64,000 nucleotides of DNA from positions 744,001-808,000 of the forward strand of contig JAIXPC010000002.1 in assembly GCA_027486415.1 (NCBI GenBank). The letters run 5' to 3'. The DNA is from Sphingomonadales bacterium (GTDB lineage Bacteria > Pseudomonadota > Alphaproteobacteria > Sphingomonadales > Sphingomonadaceae). The notes below the pieces were generated by a model. That model worked only from the letters and a program-made list of their open reading frames with translations, did not search any database and was not told the DNA's origin. Position numbers and translations under genes: made by a program. Shown here piece by piece: positions 35,865-44,179 of this stretch (positions are counted from its first letter, which is position 1; every line of letters begins with the position of its first letter).

Positions 35865-37393
35865 GCAGTGCCGCGCCTGGGCCGGCCCCGCTGACCGGCG
35901 CCAAGCTGTGGACGACGGCGCTGATGCTGGCGCTGGCCAATTTCGTCGTTGTGCTCGACATCACCATCGCCAACGTGTCGATACCGTCGATCGCAGGCAG
36001 CCTGGCCGTGGCGCCGTCGCAGGGCACGTGGGTGGTCACCAGCTATTCGGTGGCGGAAGCCATTTCCGTGCCGCTCGCCGGCTGGCTCGCCATGCGCTTT
36101 GGCGTGGTGCGCTGGTTTGGCGTGTCATTGTTCGGCTTTGCGCTGTTCTCGCTGCTGTGCGGGCTGAGCCAGAGCCTCGAGGCGCTGGTGCTGTTCCGCA
36201 TCGCGCAGGGTTTTGCCGGCGGCCCGATCATGCCTTTGAGCCAGGCGCTGCTGCAGCAGATCTTTCCCAAGGAGAAACAGGGCGCCGCCATTGGCCTGTG
36301 GGCGGCGACCACCACGGCCGCGCCGATCTGCGGGCCCATCCTGGGCGGCCTGCTGTCGGATGGCGCGAGCTGGCACTGGATTTTCTTCATCAACCTGCCG
36401 GTGGTGGCGCTGTGCCTGTTCGTGCTTGCCCGCCGCCTGAAGCCGTTCGAAACCCCGCTGGAACGCAAGCCGATCGACATCATCGGCTTCATCCTGCTGG
36501 TGATCGGCATCGGCGCCTTCCAGATCATGCTCGACACCGGCCGCGAGAAGGACTGGTTTGCCAGCACCGACATCATCGTGCTGGCCATCGTGTCGGCCAT
36601 CGGCATGGCGGCCTTCATCATCTGGGAATTGACCGACGATCACCCGGTCGTCGATCTGAAGATCTTCCGCCACCGCGGCTTTGCAGCGGCTACGGGCGTG
36701 ATTTCCATAGGCTTCGGCAGCTTCTTTGCCGTCGTCGTGCTCACGCCGCTGTGGCTGCAATCGGTGCTGGGCTATTCGGCCACGCAGGCGGGATACACGG
36801 TGGCGTGGATCGGCGTGTTTTCCGTGCTGATCGCGCCGGCCGCCGGCCTGCTGCTGGCCAGGATCGATCCGCGCATCACCGTCACCTTCGGCGTCGTCTG
36901 GCTGGGCCTGATGGCAGCGGCGCGCACCACGTGGTCGACCGACAGCACCTATCTCGATCTGGTCTGGCCGCACCTGCTCACCGGCATCGGCATGCCGTTC
37001 TTCTTCATCGGGCTGACCAGCCTTGCCATGGCCAGCGTCAAGCCGGAAGAATCGGTGTCGGCCGCCGGGATCATGAACTTCTGCCGCACGCTGTGCGGGG
37101 CGATCGGGGCTGCCATCGCCTCCAGCCAGTGGGACACGGAATCGCGCCAGGTGCGCGCCGCCATGGCCGAAGGCATGAACGGCGTTGAAGGGGCCATGCA
37201 GAAACTGCAGGCCGCCGGCCTGTCGGCGGAACAGGCCCGCGCCAGCCTTGATCGCGTGCTGGAGGTGCAGGCGGCGACGCTGGCCAATCTCCACGTCTAT
37301 GCCTCGTCCGCCGCGTTGTTCTTTGCCGCCGCGGCGCTGGTGTGGGTGATCCCGAAAATGAAAATCACCGGGCCGATGGGCGGCGGGCATTGA
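35861..37393 (+). CDS. DHA2-family MFS drug/proton antiporter (EmrB type)
   Basis: 510 residues, 14 predicted transmembrane helices. The first helix runs into LDITIANVSIPSIAG (residues about 30-44), the EmrB/QacA motif, and GPILGGLLSDGASWHWIFFINLP carries the antiporter signature. It is the inner-membrane transporter of the tripartite pump, expelling lipophilic compounds. Its ATGA overlap with the fusion protein couples them. Confidence 0.94.
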   Translation: MSSAAPGPAPLTGAKLWTTALMLALANFVVVLDITIANVSIPSIAGSLAVAPSQGTWVVTSYSVAEAISVPLAGWLAMRFGVVRWFGVSLFGFALFSLLCGLSQSLEALVLFRIAQGFAGGPIMPLSQALLQQIFPKEKQGAAIGLWAATTTAAPICGPILGGLLSDGASWHWIFFINLPVVALCLFVLARRLKPFETPLERKPIDIIGFILLVIGIGAFQIMLDTGREKDWFASTDIIVLAIVSAIGMAAFIIWELTDDHPVVDLKIFRHRGFAAATGVISIGFGSFFAVVVLTPLWLQSVLGYSATQAGYTVAWIGVFSVLIAPAAGLLLARIDPRITVTFGVVWLGLMAAARTTWSTDSTYLDLVWPHLLTGIGMPFFFIGLTSLAMASVKPEESVSAAGIMNFCRTLCGAIGAAIASSQWDTESRQVRAAMAEGMNGVEGAMQKLQAAGLSAEQARASLDRVLEVQAATLANLHVYASSAALFFAAAALVWVIPKMKITGPMGGGH

Positions 37394-37441
37394 CCGGCCA
37401 CCGCGATTGTTCAGCCCACGGGCGCCACTTCCATCGCAGGT

Positions 37442-38290
37442 TCAATGGCGCGGCGTGCGCCCCCTGATCCTGTCAAAACCCGCCTTGATCGCCGCAAAGC
37501 GCAAGTCCACTCCGCCTTCGAAATTGGTGTCGGTGAAGATATAGGGCCAGTCGCCCTCGATCCCTTCCACCACCAGTTCGCCGACGTACAGCGGATCAAT
37601 GCCGTTCTGGATGGCGTGCGCCGCCAGCCTGGCAAATTCGGTCTGCGGCGCATCCGGATCGGGCAGCGCCACCTGGCCGGCGAGTCGTTCCGGCAGCGCG
37701 CGAGCGCTTTCCATGATGCGGGTGCGGATGAAGCCCGGGCACAGCACGCTCACGCCGATGCCCTTGGCCGCCAGCGCCGGGCGCAGCCCCTCCGAAAGCG
37801 CCACGACGCCATATTTCGTCACGTTGTAACCGGGGGCGACAGCCGCCACCAGGCCGGCCATCGACGCTGTCGAAACGATCTGCCCGCCTTCACCGTGGGC
37901 TTCGATCAGCGGGCCAAAGATCTCGATCCCCCACACCACGCTCATCAAATTGACGCCGATCACCCAGTCCCAGCTGGCGTCGCTCCATTCGCCATAACCG
38001 CCGCCGCCGCCAACCCCGGCATTGTTGACGAGGATATGCACCTTGCCAAACCGCGCGATGGTGGCATCGGCCGCCGCCTGCAATTCGGCCTTCAACGACA
38101 CGTCGGCACGGAATCCCGCCACGTCGGCATTGGTCGCCGCCAGCCGCGCCACCTCGCGGGCCAGCGCATCGCCATCAATGTCGGACATCATCACCTTCAC
38201 GCCGGCCTGGGCCAGCGCCTCGGCGATGCCCAGCCCGATCCCCGACGCCGCACCAGTGACAAAGGCGACCTTGCCGGCCAGATCCTGCAT
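37442..38290 (-). CDS. SDR-family oxidoreductase
   Basis: 282 residues. The Rossmann motif TGAASGIG is at about 12-19, LVNNAGVGGG near 87-96, a catalytic Ser in VSTASMAG and YNVTKYG (YxxxK) near 155-161. This is a classical short-chain dehydrogenase; the substrate cannot be told. Divergent from pirin across 75 bp; no operon partners. Confidence 0.93.
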   Translation of the reverse strand: MQDLAGKVAFVTGAASGIGLGIAEALAQAGVKVMMSDIDGDALAREVARLAATNADVAGFRADVSLKAELQAAADATIARFGKVHILVNNAGVGGGGGYGEWSDASWDWVIGVNLMSVVWGIEIFGPLIEAHGEGGQIVSTASMAGLVAAVAPGYNVTKYGVVALSEGLRPALAAKGIGVSVLCPGFIRTRIMESARALPERLAGQVALPDPDAPQTEFARLAAHAIQNGIDPLYVGELVVEGIEGDWPYIFTDTNFEGGVDLRFAAIKAGFDRIRGRTPRH

Positions 38291-38365
38291 ATGCGTGGCT
38301 CCTCTTTGCTGGCAGAATAGGCCGCGTCCCCAGCCGCCAACTGTCACAAGCGAAAGGCACCAGCC

Positions 38366-39220
38366 ATGGCCATCGCCGCCGTCATTCCCGGCCGCACCCG
38401 CGATCTGGGCGGCTTAACCGTTGCGCGCGTGCTGCCCAGCCCGGGGTTTCGCCAGCTGGGACCCTTCGTGTTCTTCGACGAGATGGGCCCGGCGGAATTC
38501 GCGCCGGGCACCGGCATCGACGTGCGCCCGCACCCCCATATCGGGCTCGCGACGATCACCTGGCTGTTCGCCGGCGCGCTGGGCCACCGCGACAGCCTGG
38601 GATCGGTGATCGACATCCACCCCGGCGCGGTGAACTGGATGACCGCCGGGCGCGGCATCGTCCATTCCGAACGCACGCCGCCGGGCCCGCGGGAACAGGG
38701 GCAGTATTTCCACGGCATCCAGGCGTGGGTGGCGCTGCCCGTGTCCCACGAAGAGTGCGAGCCGGCCTTCGACCATTTCCCGGCTGCCGCCATGCCGCGC
38801 GTGTCGGAATTCGGGCTGGAGGCAGTGGTGATCGCCGGCACGATGTGGGGCCGCACCTCGCCGGTGAATTTCCCGCATCCGATCATCTATGCCGAAGTGC
38901 GGCTGGCAGCGGGCACGCGGCTGCCGCTGCCGGCAGGGTGGGGCGATCGAGGGGTCTATCTGGTTGAAGGTGCAGCCGAACTCGATGGCGAATGGATCGA
39001 GCGGGGCACGCTGGCCGTGGCCGGCGATGGCGATGCCGAGCTGCTGGCCACGGCCGATGCGCTGCTGATGATCGCTGGCGGCGCGCCGTTGCCGGAGCCG
39101 CGCCATCTCGAATGGAATTTCGTCAGCCACGATCCTGCCCGCATCGCGCGCGCCGTGACCGACTGGCGCGAAGGCCGCTTTCCTGCCGTGCCGGGAGAGG
39201 ACGAGTTCATCACCTATTGA
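38366..39220 (+). CDS. Pirin-family protein
   Basis: 284-residue bicupin. Metal ligands are all present in the pirin pattern: His56 and His58 in RPHPHIG, His100 and Glu102 in GIVHSE. Pirins are iron-binding quercetinases or redox-sensing cofactors in other organisms. No linked pathway in the neighbourhood. Confidence 0.93.
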   Translation: MAIAAVIPGRTRDLGGLTVARVLPSPGFRQLGPFVFFDEMGPAEFAPGTGIDVRPHPHIGLATITWLFAGALGHRDSLGSVIDIHPGAVNWMTAGRGIVHSERTPPGPREQGQYFHGIQAWVALPVSHEECEPAFDHFPAAAMPRVSEFGLEAVVIAGTMWGRTSPVNFPHPIIYAEVRLAAGTRLPLPAGWGDRGVYLVEGAAELDGEWIERGTLAVAGDGDAELLATADALLMIAGGAPLPEPRHLEWNFVSHDPARIARAVTDWREGRFPAVPGEDEFITY

Positions 39221-39266
39221 TCCATCGCGCTTGGCGGATGTGGCGGCAGCGGTATAGACTTGGGTC

Positions 39267-39683
39267 ATGTTCATCCGCATCACCGATGGCGTCTCGGTCG
39301 CGCCGCAAATCTCGCCCGAAGACGTGGCCGCCGCCAAGGCGCAAGGCTTTGCCACCATCGTCAACAACCGCCCCGATGGCGAAAGCCCGGATCAGCCGCC
39401 GGGCGCTGCCATCGCGGCGGCCTGCGCGGCGGCCGGCATCGATTATGTCGCCATTCCGATCGATCACACCGGCTTCAACCTCGACCAGGTCGAAGCGATG
39501 GCGGGCGCGCTGGCCAAAGGGCCGGTGCTGGCCTTCTGCCGGTCCGGCACGCGCAGCTGCAACCTGTGGGCGCTGGCTGCGGCAAAGCAGGGCGGCGAGC
39601 CGGCGGAGATCGTGGCCGCGGCAGGCGAGGGCGGCTACAATGTCGCCGGGCTGCTGCCGCTGCTGAAACAACTGAAGGGCTGA
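39267..39683 (+). CDS. DSP-like phosphatase/sulfur transferase (TIGR01244 family)
   Basis: 138 residues. The active loop FCRSGTRS (Cys at about 91, CxxxxxR pattern) is intact, in the family that appears alone or fused to beta-lactamase-like persulfide dioxygenases. It may handle persulfide sulfur or phosphate. It opens a string of four plus-strand genes. Confidence 0.86.
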   Translation: MFIRITDGVSVAPQISPEDVAAAKAQGFATIVNNRPDGESPDQPPGAAIAAACAAAGIDYVAIPIDHTGFNLDQVEAMAGALAKGPVLAFCRSGTRSCNLWALAAAKQGGEPAEIVAAAGEGGYNVAGLLPLLKQLKG

Positions 39684-39689
39684 TCCGGC

Positions 39690-40073
39690 TTGTCGCGCAT
39701 CGACCTGCTGCTGTTTTCGGTCATCGGCGTTGCGATGCTGGTGCTGGCGGCGCGCTGGCTGGGCTTTGCGCGGGTGCCGGCCATTGCCAGTGATGCGCTG
39801 GCGCAGCGGCTGGCGGCTGATGCCCTGCCCGGTTTTGTGCCTGCCGACACCGTGCGCAGCCGCGATGGCGCTGGCGCGCTGGTGGCCGGGCATGATGGCC
39901 GTGTGGTGCTGGTGCGCCCGCTGGGCGATCGCTTCGTGGTGCGCCCGCTGTCCCGCCCAATCGTCGCGCGGGCCGGTGCCGTGCTCCGCGTGCGCCCGGA
40001 TGAACTGATGTTTCCCGAAACCGCGCTTGATCTGGGTGAGGCGGCGGCGGCGCGCTGGGCAGCAAGGCTGTGA
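39690..40073 (+). CDS. Small membrane protein of unknown function
   Basis: 127 residues from a TTG. One membrane helix (LLLFSVIGVAMLVLAARWLG, about 6-25), then a mostly beta-like soluble domain. The gene sits 6 bp after the sulfur transferase and overlaps the sterol desaturase start (GTGA), so it is expressed with both. Not recognised; it may assist the desaturase. Confidence 0.65.
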   Translation: MSRIDLLLFSVIGVAMLVLAARWLGFARVPAIASDALAQRLAADALPGFVPADTVRSRDGAGALVAGHDGRVVLVRPLGDRFVVRPLSRPIVARAGAVLRVRPDELMFPETALDLGEAAAARWAARL

Positions 40074-40999
40074 GCGTTGCCGATCTCCTGACCGTCGATC
40101 CGGTGGCCATCGCCATTCCGGTCTTCGTGCTGTCGATCATCATCGAACTCGCGCTGGTGCGGCTGGGCTGGCGCGGCGATTATGACTGGCGCGATACCGG
40201 CACCAGCCTCGCCATGGGGCTGGGCAACACCATTGCCGGCGCGCTGCTGGCGGGATCGGTGACGGGGCTGGCGCTTTGGTGCTGGCAGCATCGCCTGTTC
40301 GACATTCCGCTGACGTGGTGGAGCCTCGCCCTGTGCTTTGTCGCGGATGATCTGGCCTATTACTGGATCCACCGCGCCGGCCATCGCATCCGCTGGGCGT
40401 GGGCGGCGCACGTGATCCATCATTCGTCGCAGCACTACAATCTGTCGACGGCGCTGCGGCAGACGTGGACCGGCCTGTTCGGCCTCACCTTCCTCATCAA
40501 GCTGCCGTTGTTCCTGATCGGCTTTCCGCTGGCGCTGGTGGCGTTCTGCGGCGGGGTGAACCTGATCTATCAGTTCTGGATCCACACCGAGGTGGTGGGG
40601 CGGATGCCACGCTGGTTCGAAGCGGTGATGAACACGCCGTCGCACCACCGCGTCCACCACGGCACCAATCCGCAATATCTCGATCGCAACTATGCCGGCG
40701 TGTTCATCATCTGGGACCGGATGTTCGGCACCTTCCAGGCCGAACAGGCCGATGATCCGCCGCGGTATGGCATCATCCGCAACCTGGGCACGTTCAACCC
40801 GCTGTGGGTGGCGGTGCACGAATGGGTGGGCATTGCCCGCGATCTGCTGCGGGCGCGCAGCCCCCGTGCAGCGTGGCTGGCCGCCTTTGGCCCGCCCGGC
40901 GCGCTGACCGGCGACACTGCCGACGCGCTGCGCGCCCAGTGGCAACAGCAGCAGCGCCAGACCTTATCCCAAACGCCCGCCGGCGTTCCGGCCGAATGA
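40070..40999 (+). CDS. Sterol desaturase/fatty acid hydroxylase-superfamily protein
   Basis: 309-residue membrane di-iron enzyme. Histidine clusters: WIHRAGH (about 101-107), HVIHHSSQHYN (about 115-125) and HHRVHH near 190-195, with about four to five helices. It hydroxylates or desaturates lipids, perhaps carotenoids, sterol-like lipids or hopanoids. GTG start overlaps the preceding stop, and the stop overlaps the next ATG. Confidence 0.9.
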   Translation: MSVADLLTVDPVAIAIPVFVLSIIIELALVRLGWRGDYDWRDTGTSLAMGLGNTIAGALLAGSVTGLALWCWQHRLFDIPLTWWSLALCFVADDLAYYWIHRAGHRIRWAWAAHVIHHSSQHYNLSTALRQTWTGLFGLTFLIKLPLFLIGFPLALVAFCGGVNLIYQFWIHTEVVGRMPRWFEAVMNTPSHHRVHHGTNPQYLDRNYAGVFIIWDRMFGTFQAEQADDPPRYGIIRNLGTFNPLWVAVHEWVGIARDLLRARSPRAAWLAAFGPPGALTGDTADALRAQWQQQQRQTLSQTPAGVPAE

Positions 41000-42207
41000 T
41001 CAGCCGCCGCCGGCTGCTGGTGGGCGGCGCCGGTATCGCCGCTGCCGGGCTGGGGGTGCGCGCGTGGCAGCAGGGCCTGCTGGGGGGTGATCAGCCCGCA
41101 CTGGCCGCGTGGGATGATTGGGCCAGCCAGCGCCAATTGGGCGCGCTCAGGCTGGTGGGCGGCGGGGTGCTCGCCGCCAGCCCGCACAACACCCAGCCCT
41201 GGGCCTTTGCCGTCGGCCGGCTGGGCGTCGACATTTTCGAGGTGCCCCAGCGCAGCCTGGGCACGATGGATCCGTTTGGCCGGGAACGGCTGGCCGGGCT
41301 GGGCGCCGCCATCCACAACATGGCGCTGGCCTCCACCGCGCTCGGCCGCGCGGCGCGGGTGCGGTTGCTGCCTGATCCGGACAATCCGGGCCATGTCGCG
41401 CGCGTCGTGCTCGGCCCTGATGGCAGCGGGCCAGCGCCGCACCCGCTGCTGCCGTTCATTGCCCGCCGCCACACCCATCGCGGGCCGTGGCGTGGTGGCC
41501 CGATTGCCGATGCGGTGCTGGCCCGCGTGCTGGCCTTTCCGGCGTTTCCAGGCGTGCGCGTGGCGCTGTTTGCTGCCGGCAGCGCGCGCGGCCAGCGCTT
41601 TGCCGCGCTCACCAGCGAGGCCACTGCCGCCATTGCCGGCGACGCCGCGATGATGGCCGACAGCCACCGCTGGTTCCGCCACGATTTTCAGCTGGCGCAA
41701 TCGCGCATGGACGGGCTGACCCTTGCCACATCCGGCACGCCGCCGCTGATGGCCATCGCTGGCGCGCTGCTGCCCGATCAGACGCCGGAAAGCGAAGGGC
41801 GGTTCTGGCTGGCCGCCACCCGCGAAACGCACCTGCCAACGGCATCGCTGTTTGGCCTGATCCTCACGCCGCAGCCGCACGACCGGCGTTCCGCGCTGCT
41901 GGTCGGCAGTGCCTGGCAGCGGCTGCACCTGAATGCGACGGCGGCGGGGTTGGTGGCGCAGCCGCTCAACCAGATCCCCGAAATGATCGACCGCGAGGCG
42001 CAGCTTGGCCGCCCGGCGCGCTTTGCCCGCGCCGCCGATGCCCTGCTCGATGATCCGGCGTGGCGGCCGTCCTTCTGCTTCCGGCTCGGCCGCGCAGACG
42101 AACCGGCCGGCGCATCGCTGCGCCGGCCGGTGAGCGCTGTCCTGGGTCCACCGGCGCGCCTGGCATGGGAAGTCGACCAGTGGCGCGCCGCCGGGGGCGC
42201 GTTTTAG
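40996..42207 (+). CDS. Exported Acg-like nitroreductase-family protein
   Basis: 403 residues from an ATG overlapping the desaturase stop. It has a twin-arginine signal, SRRRLLVGGAGIAAAGLG. The nitroreductase-like FMN fold follows: AASPHNTQPWAFAV near 59-72, the typical FMN phosphate segment, and RRHTHRGP near 157. Acg proteins have lost one FMN-binding side, so flavin sequestration is possible. Export suggests periplasmic action with the coupled desaturase. Confidence 0.8.
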   Translation: MISRRRLLVGGAGIAAAGLGVRAWQQGLLGGDQPALAAWDDWASQRQLGALRLVGGGVLAASPHNTQPWAFAVGRLGVDIFEVPQRSLGTMDPFGRERLAGLGAAIHNMALASTALGRAARVRLLPDPDNPGHVARVVLGPDGSGPAPHPLLPFIARRHTHRGPWRGGPIADAVLARVLAFPAFPGVRVALFAAGSARGQRFAALTSEATAAIAGDAAMMADSHRWFRHDFQLAQSRMDGLTLATSGTPPLMAIAGALLPDQTPESEGRFWLAATRETHLPTASLFGLILTPQPHDRRSALLVGSAWQRLHLNATAAGLVAQPLNQIPEMIDREAQLGRPARFARAADALLDDPAWRPSFCFRLGRADEPAGASLRRPVSAVLGPPARLAWEVDQWRAAGGAF

Positions 42208-43175
42208 CCCGGGGTCTGGGTGGTTTCGCCGCCCATCCAGCGCTTGTCATACCGGCTGCCGACACGGTCGGAAATCGGCGGCACAAAGCTGGACCAGATG
42301 CGCGTGGGCAGCGCCTTCATCCCATCGCGCATCACGTTGCGGGCCGCGCGGTTGCTGATGTGATCAAAGCCCTTCAGCGATCCGATGCCGAAATAGGAAC
42401 CGGGATAGCTGGCCAGCACATTGTCCATCGCCATGCTTTCCACGCAGCCGCCGCAGGTGAGGGTGTGGCTGTAGGTGACGGCCAGATAATTGCCGTGGAA
42501 GAACAGCCGGCGGCCGCTGCCGGTCTTGGGATCGCTGGACAGGATGCCCTGCATGTCGCCGATGGCGGCATTGTTGATCACATAGACATCGGCCTGCAGA
42601 GGTTGGCCGACAATGCTCCAAAGCTGGATGCAATCGGGGTGGGCCGGATAGATCTTGGTGAATTCGCTGCACTGATTGGTGGTGATGATCACGCGCTGGT
42701 TGCCAACGCTGTTGATCCCGTCCGACGTGCTGCCGGTGATCTGGTTGCGCGCGATCAGGATATCGCTGGATTCGCGGACGCCGATGCCCAGCATGTGGCC
42801 CTGCAGGCGATTGTCGCGGATGGTGATGCGCTGCGAACCCGGCTGGATGGAGATGCCCCCGCCCTTCAGATTGGAATTGCCCAGCACGGTGGTGCCGGCA
42901 ATGGTCACGTCGGTCACGGCATCGCCGCGGATGACGTGCAGATTGGCGGTGTCGACATCCCGGCGACCCCAGGTGCCGCCCTTGATGGTAAGGCCCTGCA
43001 CGTTCCGCATGCCGATGCCTTCGGGGAATTTCCCGCCGCTGGCATCCAGCGTGACGCCGGCATAGTTGCGGTTCACCAGCGACACGCGGCTGGGGCAGTT
43101 GACGGCTCCGGTGGTAACGGTGCTGCCCGGGGCGGCAGCGGCAAGCGTGGCGGCGATCATCGCGCAACTGAGCAT
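42204..43175 (-). CDS. Secreted right-handed parallel beta-helix protein
   Basis: 323 residues, AAGGAAA 8 bp upstream. Short signal MLSCAMIAATLAAAA. Stepwise repeats with Val/Ile/Asn-rich rungs (GGGISIQPGSQRITIRDNRL, IGVRESSDILIARNQITG) point to a pectate-lyase-like beta helix; pairs of Cys (CGGC near 227-230) are present. Related families bind or cut polysaccharides. I see no unambiguous lyase residues. It overlaps the nitroreductase 3' end by 4 bases. Confidence 0.8.
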   Translation of the reverse strand: MLSCAMIAATLAAAAPGSTVTTGAVNCPSRVSLVNRNYAGVTLDASGGKFPEGIGMRNVQGLTIKGGTWGRRDVDTANLHVIRGDAVTDVTIAGTTVLGNSNLKGGGISIQPGSQRITIRDNRLQGHMLGIGVRESSDILIARNQITGSTSDGINSVGNQRVIITTNQCSEFTKIYPAHPDCIQLWSIVGQPLQADVYVINNAAIGDMQGILSSDPKTGSGRRLFFHGNYLAVTYSHTLTCGGCVESMAMDNVLASYPGSYFGIGSLKGFDHISNRAARNVMRDGMKALPTRIWSSFVPPISDRVGSRYDKRWMGGETTQTPG

Positions 43176-43376
43176 TTTCAAATTTCCTTGCTGGTTCCGC
43201 CCCCGGCACCGGGCGTCTACCATCCAACCGGCTTGCGGACATTACTCAGACGCTCAATTCGTCGCTTTTGAGGGTCATTTCGGGGTTGATTTGCGACAAG
43301 ACGAGCCTTCGCAGACCAGGCATTGCCGCGGCGTTTCCCCGGCGTTATCCCTTTGTTTCCGCAAAAAGGAACGGTG

Positions 43377-44165
43377 ATGCCGGGTCAGTGGTTTGCAGAT
43401 TACGTCAGGGCGGCGCCCCATCCCGGAAAGGGGCGGGTGATTCGCGCCCTGCTGCGGCTGTGGGATGGGCGGCGGCTGCCCTCTGTTTACGGCCCGCTGA
43501 TCACGGTGCGCGCTCGCGATGCCACCAACCGCTTTGCCCTGCTGGGCACGCTGGCCGAGGATTATCGTGACGTCCACGATCAGGTGATGGCGATGGCGCC
43601 GGGCGAATGCCTGGTCGATATCGGCGCCAACCTTGGGCTGTTCACGCTGATCGCCAGCCGCCATCTCGGCCCCGAAGGCCGGGTGATCGCCTTTGAACCC
43701 AACCAGGCGACCTTTGCCGATCTGGCCGGCAACATTGCCGCCAACGGCTGCACCAATGTCGTCACCCTGCTCGCCGGCGTGTCGGACACCACGGCGCGGG
43801 TCGCGTTCGATCCCGGCCCGGCCGGGCACAGCGGCGTCGCCCACATCAGCCAGTCAGGCAGCAGCGCCATCATGGTCCTGGGCGGACGGCAGGTGGCCGA
43901 TCTCATCCTCAACATCGCCGGCAACCGCCGCATCACCATCAAGATCGACGTGGAAGGCCATGAAAACCAGGTGATCGACGCGCTGATGCCGCTGCTGGGC
44001 GAGGCCCAGGTGGCAAAGCTGGTCGTCGAAGTCGATGCCGCCAACCTGGCCCAGCACGGCACCACGCGCGAGATGCTGTTTGCCCGCCTGGCCGAAAAGG
44101 GCCTGCGCCCGTCCGTGAACGAGACGCAGCGCAGCCATTACAACGAGGTGTTCGTGCGCGCCTGA
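43377..44165 (+). CDS. FkbM-family methyltransferase
   Basis: 262 residues, AAAAGGA upstream. SAM motif LVDIGANLGLFTLIASRHLG at about 77-96, followed by VIAFEPNQATFADL, and IDVEGHENQVIDALMPLL near 200, the FkbM domain signature. Methylates a hydroxyl of an unknown sugar or lipid. The 201 bp upstream contains no clear promoter consensus I could fix. Confidence 0.9.
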   Translation: MPGQWFADYVRAAPHPGKGRVIRALLRLWDGRRLPSVYGPLITVRARDATNRFALLGTLAEDYRDVHDQVMAMAPGECLVDIGANLGLFTLIASRHLGPEGRVIAFEPNQATFADLAGNIAANGCTNVVTLLAGVSDTTARVAFDPGPAGHSGVAHISQSGSSAIMVLGGRQVADLILNIAGNRRITIKIDVEGHENQVIDALMPLLGEAQVAKLVVEVDAANLAQHGTTREMLFARLAEKGLRPSVNETQRSHYNEVFVRA

Positions 44166-44179
44166 GCGCCGCCAGCGGA

